From CAVXFS01 sp963761115 (GTDB lineage Bacteria > Pseudomonadota > Gammaproteobacteria > Burkholderiales > Gallionellaceae), in NCBI GenBank assembly GCA_963761115.1, contig CAVXFS010000004.1, forward strand, positions 744,001-808,000: 64,000 nt of DNA, given 5' to 3'. The position numbers were made by a program, and so were the translations under genes. Each line of letters starts with the position of its first letter. The first letter of the stretch is position 1. A model generated the notes under the pieces. That model made no database searches. It was given only the letters and a program-made list of their open reading frames with translations, and was not told the DNA's origin. Below are positions 51,858-61,193 of the stretch, in pieces.

Positions 51858-54800
51858 TTGCGCCTTTCCCATATCAAACTATCCGGGTTCAAATCGTTCG
51901 TTGACCCCACTCATATCGCTTTGCCGGGTCAGATCGTCGGCATTGTCGGTCCCAACGGCTGCGGCAAATCCAACGTGATCGACGCGTTGCGCTGGGTGCT
52001 GGGCGAGTCGCGTGCCTCGGCCTTGCGCGGCGAATCGATGCAAGACGTGATCTTCAACGGTTCCGGCAAGCGCAAACCGGTCGGCCGCGCCAGTGTCGAG
52101 TTGTTGTTCGACAATTCGCTTGGCAAGGCCGCCGGGCAATGGTCAAGCTATGCCGAGATATCGATCAAGCGTGTGCTGCAGCGCGACGGCGATTCCAGCT
52201 ACTACATCAACAACCAGCATGTGCGGCGCAAGGACATCACCGACATTTTCCTCGGCACCGGGCTGGGGGCGCGCGCTTACGCCATCATCGAGCAGGGCAT
52301 GATCTCGCGCATCATCGAGGCCAAGCCGGAAGAATTGCGAGTGTTCCTGGAAGAAGCCGCCGGCGTATCCAAGTACCGCGAGCGCCGCCGCGAGACCGAA
52401 CTGCGTATCGCCGATACGCGCGAGAATCTGTTGCGCGTGGATGACATCCGCCTGGAACTGGAAAAGCAGCTCACCCACCTGGCCGGGCAGGCCGAGGTTG
52501 CGACGCGATACCGCGAACTTGAGGCGCAGCGTGACACCACGCAACGCTTGCTGTGGCTGGTGAACAAGCAGGATGCCGAAGCGCGCCGTGCGCGTTGCGT
52601 GCAGCAGATAGAGAAATCGAAGATCGAGCTGGAAGCCGAGACCGCGCGCCTGCGCGAGGTGGAAAGCCAGCTGGAAAGCTCGCGCAGCGGACACTACCAG
52701 CTGACCGATGCCGTGCATGCGAAACAGGGCGAACTGTACGCGGTGAATGCCGAGATCGCACGGCTGGAGCAGCACATTGCACACCTGAACGACCAGCGCG
52801 CGCGCCTGACGCAACAGATCGCCAACGGCGAACGACAGATCGAACAGCATCGCGGCCAGATACAGGGAGTGCAGGGTTTGCTGGCGCACTGGCAGCAACA
52901 GCAGCAGGATGCGGGTCTCAAGGTGGAAGTATGTGAGAACCACGCCAACACCGAGGCAGAGCAACTGCCACAGGCGGAGGCGGAATCGCGTGCGGCACAG
53001 GAAAGATACAACGAGGTGCAACGCGAACATCTGGTGCTGCAGCAGCAATTGCAACTGGCCGAGACCCAGCGCGAGCATATTCAGCGCAACGTGCAGCAAC
53101 TGGATTCGCGTCGCTCGCGCTTGTTACTGGAACAGGACAACCTGCCACGTCCCGACACCGAGGCGCTGACGCAATCGCAGCAGCAGGCAGTCGAGCTGGA
53201 AACCGAGTACCGCGTGCAACAGCAGCAACTGGCTCAGTTGCAGGAACAGTTGCCTGTTGCCGATGCGGCGCGCAGCGAGAAACGCGACGCGGCACAGGAA
53301 CTGGAACGACAATTGGCGCAAGTGGAGGCGAAGCTGGATGCGCTCCAGCAATTGCAGGCGCAGATCGATAACGACGAGAACCTCAAGCAGTGGCTGACCG
53401 ACCGCCAATTGGACAAGCTGCCGCGACTGTGGCAATCCATTCGCATCGAGACAGGTTGGGAAGATGCGCTGGAAGCGGTGCTGCGCGAACGCATCAACGC
53501 CATTGCGCTGCAGCAGGGACTGGATGAGACAGCAGCCTGGGAAAATGCGCCGCCGGGGAAACTGGCGTTGTTTGCGGCGGATGGCGTTCGTGCCGCCCCG
53601 GTTCAGGACACCGAATTCACGCCGCTGGCGAGGTATGTGACCTGCCAGGACGAGCGCGCCGCACCGGTCGTGGCGGACTGGCTATCCGGTGTGTATGCCA
53701 CGGATACCCTGGCGCAGGCGTTGGGCCAGCGCGGACGCCTGCCTGCCGGCGCCTGGCTGGTTACGCCGCAGGGCCATCTGGTCGGTCCCCATAGCGTGTT
53801 GTTCCATGCGCCCGACAGCCAGGTGCATGGTGTGCTTGCCCGTCAGCGCGAGATCGAATCATTGCAGCAACAGGTACAACACCAGAAATCGGAGGTGGAG
53901 CGGGGCAGGCAGCAGGCCGCGCAGGCGGAAGAAAGCTACCATGGCATCGAAAGCCGCATCACGCCGCTGCGCAGCGCGGGCAGCGAGTTGCAGCAGCGCC
54001 AGCACACACTGCAGATGCAAATCCTGAAATTGACCCAGGCCAATGAGCGCAGCCATGAGCGTTCGGCTCAGATCGCCGGCGAGTTGCAGGAACTGGCCGA
54101 CCAGTCCGCAGTCGAGCAGCGCCAGCAGCAGGAAGTGATGGAACGCATGGCGATCATGCGCGAAAACATCTCCGTGCAGCAGGCGGATGCAGAGCAGGTG
54201 CGGCAACAGGCAACGATGCAGGAAACAAGATTGCGTGAACAGCGCGAGCGCGGGCAAAAGGCACAGCACGAATTGCAGGAAGCGCGCTATTTTGCCAAGA
54301 CCTGCGCTGAAAAGATCGCCGACCTTGATCATAACCTGAAGCAGACTGGCGATACACTGGCGCAACTGGAGCAGGCACTGACCCAGAACCGGGACGAACT
54401 CGGCAAGATGCAGGACGGAAACACGCAGCAACAATTGCAGGAGTCGCTGGATCTGCGTCAGGTACTCGAGCAGGCACTGGCCGAGGCGCGCAATGCACTG
54501 GAACACGCGACACTGAGCCTGAACCAACTGGAACAGGAGCGCATGGCGTGCGAACAGAAGCTGAACCCGCTACGCGAAAAGGCCACCGAGTTGTCGCTCA
54601 AGGAGCAGGAAGCGCGCCTGCATTTCGAACAATGGGCGGAGCAACTGCAGGGAGTGGACGAAGCTGCCTTGTTGCCGCTGCTGGAAGGGATCAACGCCAG
54701 GCCGAATGCGCTGCAGAGTGAATTGAACCGTCTGGACGGCGACATCGAGTCGCTGGGCGCGGTCAACCTGGCAGCGCTGGAGGAATTGCAGGCAGCACAG

Positions 54801-55382
54801 GAGCGCAAGGCTTATCTGGATGCGCAGGCAAAGGACCTGACCGAGGCGCTGGATACGCTGGAAAGCGCGATCCGCCGCATCGACAAGGAATCGCGCGACC
54901 TGCTGATGGCGACCTACGACGAAGTCAACCGTCATCTGTCAGAGATGTTCCCGGTGCTGTTTGGCGGTGGCGAGGCACGCCTGGTGTTGACCGGCGACGA
55001 GATCCTCGACAGCGGTGTGCAGGTGATGGCGCAGCCGCCGGGCAAGAAGAACGCCTCCATCCATCTGCTGTCCGGTGGCGAAAAGGCACTCACCGCCATC
55101 GCGCTGGTATTCTCGCTATTTCAGCTCAATCCCGCACCGTTCTGCCTGCTGGACGAAGTGGATGCCCCGCTGGACGATACCAATACCGAACGCTTGTGTA
55201 CCCTGGTCAGGAAAATGGCGGTACAGACCCAGTTCGTGTTCATCAGCCACAACAAGATCACCATGGAACTGGCGCAGCAACTGGTCGGTGTGACCATGCA
55301 GGAACGCGGCGTGTCCCATGTGGTGGCGGTGGATATCGAGGAAGCATTGCGGATGCGCGACGACAGCGAGATCGCCGCCTGA
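51858..55382 (+). CDS. smc: Chromosome partition protein Smc
   Basis: Smc is the bacterial condensin ATPase. The 1174-aa product has the canonical plan: Walker A GPNGCGKSN near residue 32, a first coiled coil (about 165-490) rich in Glu/Gln/Arg, a hinge domain (about 500-650; LPRLWQSIRIETGWEDALEAVL), a second coiled coil, then the ABC signature LSGGEKALTA and Walker B CLLDEVDAPLDD. The start is a TTG at 51858 (LRLSHIKLSGFKSFVDPT), the only codon in a suitable place before the conserved N-terminus. In many betaproteobacteria zipA-ligA follow, but not here. Confidence 0.96.
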   Translation: MRLSHIKLSGFKSFVDPTHIALPGQIVGIVGPNGCGKSNVIDALRWVLGESRASALRGESMQDVIFNGSGKRKPVGRASVELLFDNSLGKAAGQWSSYAEISIKRVLQRDGDSSYYINNQHVRRKDITDIFLGTGLGARAYAIIEQGMISRIIEAKPEELRVFLEEAAGVSKYRERRRETELRIADTRENLLRVDDIRLELEKQLTHLAGQAEVATRYRELEAQRDTTQRLLWLVNKQDAEARRARCVQQIEKSKIELEAETARLREVESQLESSRSGHYQLTDAVHAKQGELYAVNAEIARLEQHIAHLNDQRARLTQQIANGERQIEQHRGQIQGVQGLLAHWQQQQQDAGLKVEVCENHANTEAEQLPQAEAESRAAQERYNEVQREHLVLQQQLQLAETQREHIQRNVQQLDSRRSRLLLEQDNLPRPDTEALTQSQQQAVELETEYRVQQQQLAQLQEQLPVADAARSEKRDAAQELERQLAQVEAKLDALQQLQAQIDNDENLKQWLTDRQLDKLPRLWQSIRIETGWEDALEAVLRERINAIALQQGLDETAAWENAPPGKLALFAADGVRAAPVQDTEFTPLARYVTCQDERAAPVVADWLSGVYATDTLAQALGQRGRLPAGAWLVTPQGHLVGPHSVLFHAPDSQVHGVLARQREIESLQQQVQHQKSEVERGRQQAAQAEESYHGIESRITPLRSAGSELQQRQHTLQMQILKLTQANERSHERSAQIAGELQELADQSAVEQRQQQEVMERMAIMRENISVQQADAEQVRQQATMQETRLREQRERGQKAQHELQEARYFAKTCAEKIADLDHNLKQTGDTLAQLEQALTQNRDELGKMQDGNTQQQLQESLDLRQVLEQALAEARNALEHATLSLNQLEQERMACEQKLNPLREKATELSLKEQEARLHFEQWAEQLQGVDEAALLPLLEGINARPNALQSELNRLDGDIESLGAVNLAALEELQAAQERKAYLDAQAKDLTEALDTLESAIRRIDKESRDLLMATYDEVNRHLSEMFPVLFGGGEARLVLTGDEILDSGVQVMAQPPGKKNASIHLLSGGEKALTAIALVFSLFQLNPAPFCLLDEVDAPLDDTNTERLCTLVRKMAVQTQFVFISHNKITMELAQQLVGVTMQERGVSHVVAVDIEEALRMRDDSEIAA

Positions 55383-55431
55383 TCATACCGGGGGGGCCAC
55401 ATATCGCTTCCCCGCTACGATCCTTGTCAGG

Positions 55432-55872
55432 TCATTGCTGACATTCCTCGCTGATGCGTTTGCGGGTTTCCGCGGCCCGCATTTTCAGTTCCGCGTCGTC
55501 CAGGAAGATGGATTCGCCTTTGTCATTGTACGAAGAAATGCGTCCGCCATTTTCCAGCGTGGTCAGCCTGGCGTGTAATTGATTGCAGAGATTCTGCTGC
55601 CTTTGTTCCTTCTCTCTTTTCTTGGTGGCTGTCTGAGCCATTTCTTCATCGGCCTTTTGTTTCTTTTTCAATTCCATTTCCTGCTCAGCAATGGATTTTT
55701 GAGCGGGGACGCCGCTGGCAACAGAAGGGACCGAAATGGATTTCACTTTTACATCGTTCGGGGCAGGGTCATCGGAATAATGCACCTGTCCGTTGGCATC
55801 CACCCATTTGTTAAGGGCAGCCTGGCTATTAACGGCAAACAGTATCAGGCAAATTGATAGATAGAATTTCAT
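55432..55872 (-). CDS. DUF4124-domain periplasmic protein
   Basis: The 146-aa product has a signal peptide (MKFYLSICLILFAVNSQAAL), then the DUF4124 pattern NKWVDANGQVHYSDDPAP with the YSD box, a charged coiled-coil region with many Lys/Gln, and a C-terminal acidic/basic helix ending RISEECQQ. Family members are common in beta- and gammaproteobacteria; function unknown. It is convergent with smc, 49 nt between the stops. Confidence 0.87.
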   Translation of the reverse strand: MKFYLSICLILFAVNSQAALNKWVDANGQVHYSDDPAPNDVKVKSISVPSVASGVPAQKSIAEQEMELKKKQKADEEMAQTATKKREKEQRQQNLCNQLHARLTTLENGGRISSYNDKGESIFLDDAELKMRAAETRKRISEECQQ

Positions 55873-55945
55873 GATGAAAAATCCTTAGAGAAGAATTCGT
55901 TAAGATATCTTTATTGTATCAACCGATTGGCGGATATATTTTAGC

Positions 55946-57310
55946 TTATAAATTAACTTCTGCGCGCGCCCCCAGGATCCATACGTTTTGCAGGACAGGC
56001 GACCCGCTGGGGTCGAGTTTCATATTTGGATTGGCGATGTATTGCAAGGTGGGTTGTAGTGCGAGCCAGGATTTCAATTGCGCGCGATAGGTTGCCTCCA
56101 CCTGGGTCTGGTTGTCTGCAGCGCCAGGGTTGAGTTGCAGGAATTTGTCGCTGGCATGGTTGTAGGTGATTGCGATACCGGCGATATCGTCACCGCGTCC
56201 GGCAAACAGGCCGCGATAGCGCAGGCCGATACTGCCCGTCCAGTCGGCCTGGTGGAGGTCGCGGTTGGCAGTGCCGAAGCGGACAAAGCCGGCCATGCCA
56301 CGCTCGGGGTGATCTTTCCTTGCCATCAAACTGCGTTCGGCGAGGAAGTAAATTCCCCGGTCCGGGCGACTAACGGTTGAGTCAATCAGGTCACCAAACT
56401 GCGTCGTGTAGCGCCAGTAGCCAAGGGCTGTCTTGTTGAACGACTCAATTTCTTCCTGGGGGGTGGCTTCCGAGGCACTGTCTGATGCAACAACTGCCTG
56501 CGGTGTCAGGCCAAATTCCATGACCGAGAGCGTGCCATCCCCTTTGTTTAACTGGATATGTGTGCCATAGAAATTGTCGGGGTCACCCGGGACACCGTCG
56601 GTCAAGGCGTATTGCGCATAATAATTCTTGCCGGGAGAGGTGTATTTCAAGCGTAGAGCCAGTGCTCCCAACGGATAGATTGGTGGGCCAACCAGTCCAC
56701 CTTGTGCCATGTCGTTTGCCATGCCGTATGGCGGCTGGATGAACAGACTGGAACTGTCCGTGACATAAAACTCGGAATCGACCGGATACAATCCGGCCAG
56801 CACTGACAATGTGTCATCAGCAAAATTCTTTTGTATCCAGGCATGGTAAAACTGGCCAGTATTCACGCTGGTCTCGATGTTGTCCACACCAACGAAAGTA
56901 CCGGCATAATCGCGGTTGAATTTGCTGCCCAGCGCGCTATGAAAGACAATATAAGCGGTGGTGGCATGCCAGCCCAGTAATTTCTCCAGGTCCAGAGCGG
57001 CTCCGGCTTCGGTGTATCCCATCCAGGCCGCACCGCGCTTGATGCCACCGGAAATGTCCGACAGAAAGTCACTCTTGTGGGATAGCTCGAGACTTATACC
57101 CCGGTCATTGAGATTGGCTCGTGTCGCGGACCAGCTGGCGGGGAGGGGTGAAGTATTCAAGCCTGCCGCAGGTTGCAAGGAAGTGCTTGTCGAGGACAGA
57201 TCTGTTGACAATTTCAGTGACAGGGAGTCTGGCACGGTTGATGAGGCGGCATCAGCCGTGCCGGCCAATACTGCTGTGACCACCACAGCAATAATATAGC
57301 GTGTAAACAT
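55946..57310 (-). CDS. OprB-family carbohydrate-selective porin
   Basis: The 454-aa product from the ATG at 57310 (strong GGGAGGAT upstream) has a signal peptide (MFTRYIIAVVVTAVLAGTADAA) and the OprB pattern of 16 predicted beta strands ending in an aromatic/NL C-terminus (ILGARAEVNL) recognised by the BAM complex. Segments such as WMGYTEAGAALDLEKLLGW and TVSRPDRGIYFLAERSL match porins that admit glucose and related sugars. A longer start at 57367 lies before the ribosome site and is rejected. The gene is divergent from rpsO. Confidence 0.88.
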   Translation of the reverse strand: MFTRYIIAVVVTAVLAGTADAASSTVPDSLSLKLSTDLSSTSTSLQPAAGLNTSPLPASWSATRANLNDRGISLELSHKSDFLSDISGGIKRGAAWMGYTEAGAALDLEKLLGWHATTAYIVFHSALGSKFNRDYAGTFVGVDNIETSVNTGQFYHAWIQKNFADDTLSVLAGLYPVDSEFYVTDSSSLFIQPPYGMANDMAQGGLVGPPIYPLGALALRLKYTSPGKNYYAQYALTDGVPGDPDNFYGTHIQLNKGDGTLSVMEFGLTPQAVVASDSASEATPQEEIESFNKTALGYWRYTTQFGDLIDSTVSRPDRGIYFLAERSLMARKDHPERGMAGFVRFGTANRDLHQADWTGSIGLRYRGLFAGRGDDIAGIAITYNHASDKFLQLNPGAADNQTQVEATYRAQLKSWLALQPTLQYIANPNMKLDPSGSPVLQNVWILGARAEVNL

Positions 57311-57580
57311 CCTGTAATCCTCCCTTTGGCCTTGCTGGCGTTTCGTGCAGCCTGAAGGATACCGCAAAAATCAGGAAAGACCCCAAATCAATAGCCATCT
57401 TGCCTGCAATTACAGTGAGGACTGACAGTGGCCGAGGCTTGCCGTCCGGCGATGGAGCGGAGGGCAGGGGATATATATCGGAGGCTTAAAATACTCCCCA
57501 GCCACAATTCAGACCCGGTATCGGTGGGGGAAGCGTGCCACCCTGAAAAATGCTCCGTGGCATGAAACTAATGAATGGGC

Positions 57581-57610
57581 TTGAGCAACTACCGCATTCG
57601 AGAGTAAAAT
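57581..57610 (+). promoter_or_regulatory. Probable sigma-70 promoter of rpsO
   Basis: TTGAGC (57581-57586), an 18-base spacer and TAAAAT (57605-57610), 32 nt before the rpsO start. The ribosome site CGGAGAG follows. The rest of the 331-base gap between oprB and rpsO holds no gene that I can support. Confidence 0.55.
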
Positions 57611-57641
57611 GCAGGACTTTTTTACGGAGAGTTAGAAAGAT

Positions 57642-57911
57642 ATGTCCATTACGGCAGCGACAAAATCGCAAATCGTGACCGATTTCCAGCGTAGCAAGGG
57701 TGACACAGGTTCTCCCGAAGTTCAAGTTGCATTGATGACTGCGCGCATCAATTACCTGACTGGTCATTTCAAGGAACACAGCAAGGATCACCATTCGCGC
57801 CGCGGTTTGCTGCGTCTGGTGAGCCGTCGTCGCAAATTGCTGGATTACCTCAAGGGCAAGAATGAGGACAGCTATCGCGCTTTGATCCAACGCCTGGAAC
57901 TGCGCAAATAA
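57642..57911 (+). CDS. rpsO: Small ribosomal subunit protein S15
   Basis: S15 binds 16S rRNA helices 20-22 early in 30S assembly. The 89-aa product has the family sequence, with the RNA-contact segment TGSPEVQVALMTARINYLTGH and the C-terminal basic RRGLLRLVSRRRKLLDYL. The gene is followed 110 nt later by pnp, the standard order. Confidence 0.98.
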   Translation: MSITAATKSQIVTDFQRSKGDTGSPEVQVALMTARINYLTGHFKEHSKDHHSRRGLLRLVSRRRKLLDYLKGKNEDSYRALIQRLELRK

Positions 57912-57922
57912 GCTACAAGCCA

Positions 57923-57945
57923 ATGTGGGTCGCATATGCGGCCCA
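57923..57945 (+). terminator. Hairpin between rpsO and pnp
   Basis: Stem GTGGGTCGC/GCGGCCCAT with ATAT loop, then a T-rich tail. In E. coli the same interval carries the rpsO terminator and an RNase III site that controls pnp. A similar partial termination or processing is inferred here. Confidence 0.6.
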
Positions 57946-58020
57946 TTTCATTTCGGGTACGGTATTCCATCATCATGGCGCAACGGCGCGTCATGTCATG
58001 TTCTTATAGAGAGGCGAATT

Positions 58021-60138
58021 TTGAGTCATTATAAAAAATCAGTTAAATACGGCGATCATCAATTGACCCTGGAAACCGGTGAGATTGCGCGCCAGGCAAG
58101 CGGCGCGGTGATGGTCAGTCTCGATGACACGGTGGTGCTGGTTACAGTAGTGGGCAGGAAGGACGCCAAGCCGGAACAGGATTTTTTCCCGCTTACCGTG
58201 GATTACCAGGAACGTACTTATGCTGCCGGCAAGATTCCCGGTGGCTTCTTTCGCCGTGAAGGCCGGCCGAGCGAGAAGGAGATCCTGACTTCGCGTCTGA
58301 TCGACCGTCCGCTGCGTCCGCTGTTCCCGGAAAGTTTCTACAACGAGGTGCAAATCGTTGCCACGGTAATGTCTTCCGACAGCGAGATCGATTCCGACAT
58401 TCCTGCGATGATCGGCGCATCCGCCGCGTTGGCAATATCCGGCATCCCGTTCGATGGTCCTATCGGCGCGGCGCGTGTGGGTTACCTTAACGGTGGTTAT
58501 CTGCTCAACCCGACAGCCGAGCAACTCAAGGATTCGAAGATGGACCTGGTGGTCGCCGGTACGTCGCAGGCAGTGCTGATGGTGGAATCGGAAGCGCAGG
58601 AATTGCCTGAAGACGTGATGCTGGGTGCGGTCATGTTTGGTCACGAGCAGATGCAGACTGTGATCAATGCGATCAACGAAATGGCGGATGCCATTGGGCA
58701 GGATGCCTGGGATTGGACGGCTCCGGCCAAGGACGAGGCACTTATCGCCAAACTGGCGGAATTGGCCGACAATGATCTGCAAGCCGCTTATGCGATACGC
58801 CAGAAGCAGGCACGCACGGTTGAAGTGGACTCGATCCGTGCTCGCACGGTTGATGCATTGCTGGCCGCAGATGAGACACTGCAAAAGAATCATGTAAACG
58901 ACCTGTTCAGCGCACTGGAAGCCAAGATCGTGCGCGGCCAGATACTCAGCGGAGAACCGCGCATAGATGGACGCGATACCCGCACCGTGCGCCCGATCAC
59001 CATCCGCACCGGCGTGCTGCCGCGTTCCCATGGTTCGGTGCTATTCACGCGTGGCGAAACACAGGCTCTGGTTGTGGCGACGCTGGGTACCGCACGCGAT
59101 GCGCAGATCATTGATGCGTTGCAAGGCGAATACCGAGATCGTTTCATGCTGCATTACAACTTTCCTCCCTATGCTACCGGTGAAACCGGACGTGTGGGTA
59201 CTCCCAAGCGCCGCGAGATAGGTCATGGCCGCCTGGCCAAGCGCGCATTGGTCGCAGGGTTGCCGAGCGAGGAAGATTTCGGCTACTCCATGCGCATCGT
59301 GTCCGAAATCACGGAATCGAACGGCTCCAGTTCGATGGCCTCGGTGTGCGGAGGTTGCCTGGCCATGATGGATGCGGGCGTGCCGTTCAAGAATCACATT
59401 GCAGGTATTGCCATGGGCCTGATCAAGGATGGCAACCGCTTCGCCGTGTTGACAGACATCCTTGGTGATGAAGATCACCTGGGTGATATGGACTTCAAGG
59501 TGGCGGGTTCTGAAAATGGCATAACCGCACTGCAGATGGACATCAAGATCAATGGCATCACGCGCGATATCATGCAGGCTGCACTGAGCCAGGCGCGCGA
59601 AGGTCGCTTGCATATCCTCGGTATCATGCAGCAGGTCATGCCGACAGTACGTGCCGAAGTGTCCATGCATGCGCCACGCATGATCAAGATGAAAATAAAT
59701 CCGGACAAGATCCGCGACGTGATCGGCAAGGGTGGTGCGGTGATCCGAGCGCTGACAGAAGAGACCGGTACTACCATCGATATCGACGAAGAAGGCATCG
59801 TTACCATCGCCAGCGTGAGCGGTGAGGGCGGCATGCTCGCCAAGAAGCGCATTGAAGATATTGTGGCGGAAGTCGAAGTGGGCAAGATCTACGAAGGTCC
59901 GGTGGTAAAGTTGCTGGATTTTGGTGCCATCGTCAATGTGCTGCCCGGCAAGGATGGGCTATTGCATATTTCGCAGATATCGAACGAGCGTATCAATAGT
60001 GTTGCAGACCACCTGAAAGAAGGCCAGATCGTCAAGGTTAAGGTGCTGGAAGCAGATGACAAGGGACGCATGCGCTTGAGCATGAAAGCGCTGGCAGTGG
60101 AAGCCGAAGCAAGTCCAGTTCAGGAACAGGGCGATTAA
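58021..60138 (+). CDS. pnp: Polyribonucleotide nucleotidyltransferase (PNPase)
   Basis: PNPase degrades RNA 3'-5' by phosphorolysis, within the RNA degradosome. The TTG at 58021 gives 705 aa, beginning LSHYKKSVKYGDHQLTLETGE, and follows GAGAGGCG at a suitable distance; an ATG at 57925 would add 32 residues from the intergenic hairpin and is rejected. Two RNase PH domains (DRPLRPLFP in the first; FGYSMRIVSEITESNGSSSMASVCG in the second), a KH domain (DKIRDVIGKGGAVIRALTE) and an S1 domain (GPVVKLLDFGAIVNVLPGKDGLLHIS) are present. Length is normal. Confidence 0.96.
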   Translation: MSHYKKSVKYGDHQLTLETGEIARQASGAVMVSLDDTVVLVTVVGRKDAKPEQDFFPLTVDYQERTYAAGKIPGGFFRREGRPSEKEILTSRLIDRPLRPLFPESFYNEVQIVATVMSSDSEIDSDIPAMIGASAALAISGIPFDGPIGAARVGYLNGGYLLNPTAEQLKDSKMDLVVAGTSQAVLMVESEAQELPEDVMLGAVMFGHEQMQTVINAINEMADAIGQDAWDWTAPAKDEALIAKLAELADNDLQAAYAIRQKQARTVEVDSIRARTVDALLAADETLQKNHVNDLFSALEAKIVRGQILSGEPRIDGRDTRTVRPITIRTGVLPRSHGSVLFTRGETQALVVATLGTARDAQIIDALQGEYRDRFMLHYNFPPYATGETGRVGTPKRREIGHGRLAKRALVAGLPSEEDFGYSMRIVSEITESNGSSSMASVCGGCLAMMDAGVPFKNHIAGIAMGLIKDGNRFAVLTDILGDEDHLGDMDFKVAGSENGITALQMDIKINGITRDIMQAALSQAREGRLHILGIMQQVMPTVRAEVSMHAPRMIKMKINPDKIRDVIGKGGAVIRALTEETGTTIDIDEEGIVTIASVSGEGGMLAKKRIEDIVAEVEVGKIYEGPVVKLLDFGAIVNVLPGKDGLLHISQISNERINSVADHLKEGQIVKVKVLEADDKGRMRLSMKALAVEAEASPVQEQGD

Positions 60139-60144
60139 GTTCAT

Positions 60145-60174
60145 GGGGGGATCCGTAGTCCGGATCTCCCTTTT
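60145..60174 (+). terminator. Terminator after pnp
   Basis: GGGGGATCCG/CGGATCTCCC stem with a short loop, followed by TTTT, directly after the pnp stop. Confidence 0.8.
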
Positions 60175-60371
60175 ATTCGCAGCAAGGTTCAGCCTGTTAC
60201 ATGCGGACTGTGGCCCAAGTATGCAGCAATCCACAGCCTTGATTTGCCAATGAGGCACTTGTTAATTTTCTGATCTTCGGTTAAGGTTCGCCAATCCCAT
60301 TGATAATCATGGATAAAGAACCAGTTCTATCCGGGCAGGCTCCCGCAGAAGGAGTTATATACAAGTAATAC

Positions 60372-60410
60372 AGGAGGGGATTATGTGCTTATTTATAAGG
60401 AGTACATATG
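60372..60410 (+). promoter_or_regulatory. Two tandem Shine-Dalgarno/start signals before the LuxR-type gene
   Basis: A strong AGGAGGGG (60372-60379) precedes an ATG at 60383, and a second AAGGAG (60397-60402) precedes the luxR-type ATG at 60408. The first ATG opens a different frame of roughly 36 codons that runs into the gene, so it would overlap the regulator and could affect its translation. Confidence 0.5.
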
Positions 60411-61133
60411 AAATCCTTCGATCACATCGTTACTTTGCTCGACTGCGACAGGGAAGACGAGTGGAGCAAGGCAGTATTCAAGCTGGGCAATGATTTGGGT
60501 TACAAGTACGTATTGTTTGCCGTAGTGCCCAATCGCCATACTCCTCTGGAAAAAGCATTTATCTGCAGCAATTATCCTACCCAGTGGCGTGCCATCTATG
60601 ACAGCAAAAAGCTGGTGCACATTGACCCGACGGTCAAGCATTGCCTGAAGCATTCAACGCCCCTGATCTGGGAGGCGGATATATTCAGAACAAAGCAGCA
60701 AATGGAAATGTACGAAGAAGCTTGCAGCTTTGGACTGCATTCAGGAATCACGCTGCCGTTCCACGGAGCCAGCAGTGAAGTAGGAATGCTCTGTTTCGTA
60801 TCCGACCGACACGGCAGAGGGGTTTGCAGCAGGGAATTGAGTGAATTGTCAGCGCTGTCCCTGATGCGCGATCTTGTTTTTGAGTCTTCTTTGCGTTTTG
60901 TAAATCCAGAGGTGAATGAGGCTAAGATGCCGGTTCTGACCCCGCGCGAACTGGAGTGTCTCAAGTGGTGTGCGGAGGGCAAAAGTTCCTGGGATATAGC
61001 GCATATCCTTCATTGTTCCGAGGCGGTGATCAATTTCCATTTTGGCAATCTGCGCCGCAAGTTCGATACCACTTCACGACGCCAGGCAGTGGTCAAAGCG
61101 ATACGACTTGGAATGATATTCCCGCCAGTCTAA
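60408..61133 (+). CDS. LuxR-family quorum-sensing type transcriptional regulator (no luxI in window)
   Basis: The 241-aa protein has an autoinducer-binding domain and a C-terminal LuxR helix-turn-helix. All six positions conserved for N-acyl-homoserine-lactone receptors are visible: W and Y in QWRAIYDSK, D-P in HIDPTVK, W in PLIWEAD, and G in LHSGITLPF. The HTH reads LTPRELECLKWCAEGKSSWDIAHIL, with INFHFGNLRRKF as recognition helix. No luxI-type synthase is in the window, so it may be a solo receptor that senses the cell's own signal made elsewhere, or a foreign one. Confidence 0.88.
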   Translation: MKSFDHIVTLLDCDREDEWSKAVFKLGNDLGYKYVLFAVVPNRHTPLEKAFICSNYPTQWRAIYDSKKLVHIDPTVKHCLKHSTPLIWEADIFRTKQQMEMYEEACSFGLHSGITLPFHGASSEVGMLCFVSDRHGRGVCSRELSELSALSLMRDLVFESSLRFVNPEVNEAKMPVLTPRELECLKWCAEGKSSWDIAHILHCSEAVINFHFGNLRRKFDTTSRRQAVVKAIRLGMIFPPV

Positions 61134-61193
61134 GGCTGTTACGCAAGTTTGCTGGATGAGCATCTGCTCAAAATGACCAGATGCGTGGTTGGC

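Noticed and set aside
60300..60360. lux-box-like palindrome upstream of the LuxR-type gene
   Set aside because: The ACCAGTTCTATCCGGGCAGGC stretch has weak symmetry and too many mismatches to known lux boxes.
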